This document shows, piece by piece, positions 62,030 through 64,000 of a stretch of 64,000 nucleotides of DNA. Where the stretch lies: positions 1-64,000 of the forward strand of contig NZ_JAELTN010000017.1 in NCBI RefSeq assembly GCF_016428855.1, read 5' to 3'. Within the stretch, counting starts at the first letter, position 1, and every line of letters starts with the position of its first letter. This DNA is from Pedobacter sp. ASV28 (GTDB lineage Bacteria; Bacteroidota; Bacteroidia; Sphingobacteriales; Sphingobacteriaceae). A program made the translations under genes and the position numbers. The notes below the pieces were generated by a model. That model ran no database searches. It had not been told where the DNA came from and saw only the letters and a program-made list of their open reading frames with translations.

Positions 62030-62938
62030 TCAAAAAGGCGGATTTATAGCTACCGTACTGTTAGATCTATAAATTGAGGGTGAAATACCTGTATATTTCT
62101 TGAAGAATTTTCCAAAAAAAGATTGATCGCTAAACTGCAGTTCATCTGCCACCTGTGCCACATTCAAGAGATGGGAAGACAATAAAACTTTGGCCTCCTT
62201 GATAATCATTTCATCAATAAGTTCTCCTGCTGTTTTGCCTGTTACCTGCTTCACCACTTGCGACAAGTGCCTAGAAGTTACACACAATTCTTTTGCATAG
62301 TGCTGTACTCGTTTTTCCTTCTTAAAATTATCACTCAATATCATCAGAAAATTAGTGGTCAGTTCTTCTTTTCTATTGACTTTTACGGGAACGAAAACCC
62401 TATTTTTACTATATACGATCAATGTTTCATACAAGACCGAAAGGAAGCTATGGCGAATAATTTCTTTTAAATGCGGGGTTGTAGGTCCCATATTCAGCTT
62501 CTTTTTCAGTGATTTCATTGAAAATACAATATCTTCAAACTCTTCTTCACTAAGGGTAAACTGATGCACAAGCTCTGAGGAGAAAAGATGAACCACTTCT
62601 GCACCATTCAAAAAAACACCCTGCTCTTTTAGATAATCCTTTTTAAAGCCCATACTGATAAACTGTACATCATCGGAAACTTCAAAAAGCTCGCACATAG
62701 AACCCGGGGTAACCAAATACACATCTCCCTTTCCAAGGGTATACTTAACAAAATTATTCTGAAACTTGAATACCCCCTCTTGAACAACAATAACCGCAAA
62801 TGAATTCGACCTAAAAGGCTGGCTGAGCACCAAGTAAGGAATTATTTCATGATGTGTCAGCACGTTCATACGTCCCAAATCACCAAATCCCTCGTCCAAA
62901 CATGGCATATCTACTTTTTTTCGCATAGTGTCACCCAT
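62030..62938 (-). CDS. AraC-family transcriptional regulator
   Basis: A 302-residue regulator with an N-terminal cupin-like sensing domain (about 25-150, EGVFKFQNNFVKYTLGKGDVYLV) and a C-terminal double HTH (about 200-297), with the conserved-type LCVTSRHLSQVVKQVTG and FSDQSFFGKFFKKYTGISPS segments. Ligand unknown. It is divergent from the spt gene, with about 590 bp between their starts, so it may control spt or itself; this is inference. Confidence 0.93.
   Translation of the reverse strand: MGDTMRKKVDMPCLDEGFGDLGRMNVLTHHEIIPYLVLSQPFRSNSFAVIVVQEGVFKFQNNFVKYTLGKGDVYLVTPGSMCELFEVSDDVQFISMGFKKDYLKEQGVFLNGAEVVHLFSSELVHQFTLSEEEFEDIVFSMKSLKKKLNMGPTTPHLKEIIRHSFLSVLYETLIVYSKNRVFVPVKVNRKEELTTNFLMILSDNFKKEKRVQHYAKELCVTSRHLSQVVKQVTGKTAGELIDEMIIKEAKVLLSSHLLNVAQVADELQFSDQSFFGKFFKKYTGISPSIYRSNSTVAINPPF

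Positions 62939-64000
<1,062 letters not shown>

Overview
The window looks like chromosome from a Bacteroidota member of the Sphingobacteriaceae, most like Pedobacter. The support is low GC and A/T-rich spacers, repeated promoter elements of the Bacteroidota form TAnnTTTG (sometimes with TTG 19-21 nt upstream), and family content: an apparent serine palmitoyltransferase at the right edge, DUF2490 and head-GIN (DUF2807) proteins, a cry-DASH photolyase, and bacillithiol proteins YpdA and YtxJ. The genus is inferred. I saw no rRNA, tRNA, CRISPR array, prophage or intact insertion sequence.

Layout. 0.1-4 kb: PfkB sugar kinase, cytochrome b5-like protein, lycopene-cyclase-like membrane protein, ECF sigma factor and murB. 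4-10.5 kb: a TetR regulator followed by a tripartite RND efflux operon (TolC, adaptor, pump) ending in a strong terminator. 10.8-15 kb: MFS transporter, serine hydrolase lipoprotein and lpdA. 15-23 kb: a repeat-bearing spacer, small membrane and secreted proteins, an S15/M1 peptidase pair, a head-GIN protein and two outer-membrane-type proteins. 23-29 kb: decayed intergenic repeats, then odhA-odhB and a cry-DASH photolyase. 29-32.5 kb: WYL regulator, GyrI-like protein, AlkC-type DNA alkylation repair protein and PhyH dioxygenase. 32.5-38 kb: two glycosyltransferases, RNase HII, an orphan OppC-type permease, a flippase-like protein and ruvC. 38-44 kb: TerC, polyprenyl synthase, a lipase-like hydrolase, patatin, a frameshifted SRPBCC gene and dgt. 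44-50 kb: a LytS/LytTR pair, a thioredoxin-like protein, YpdA and an MBL-rhodanese fusion. 50-57.6 kb: asparaginase, TatD, two FKBP isomerases, NrnA-like DHH protein, ndk, a 58-residue lipoprotein, DciA-like protein and recF. 57.6-64 kb: TPR protein, ribH, a 39-residue lipoprotein with YtxJ, mqo, OsmC, an AraC regulator and the start of spt.

Functional links. lpdA presumably supplies E3 to odhA-odhB although it lies about 9 kb away; mqo is another TCA-cycle step. YpdA, YtxJ, OsmC and the MBL-rhodanese protein point to bacillithiol, sulfane-sulfur and peroxide chemistry. RuvC, RecF, DciA-like, AlkC-like, Dgt, RNase HII and photolyase form a scattered DNA maintenance set. The most distinctive features are several families of decayed intergenic palindromic repeats, short genes below usual annotation thresholds, a lycopene-cyclase-like protein with degenerate motifs, and the frameshifted SRPBCC gene coupled to patatin. 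I found no clearly new multi-gene defence or biosynthetic system.
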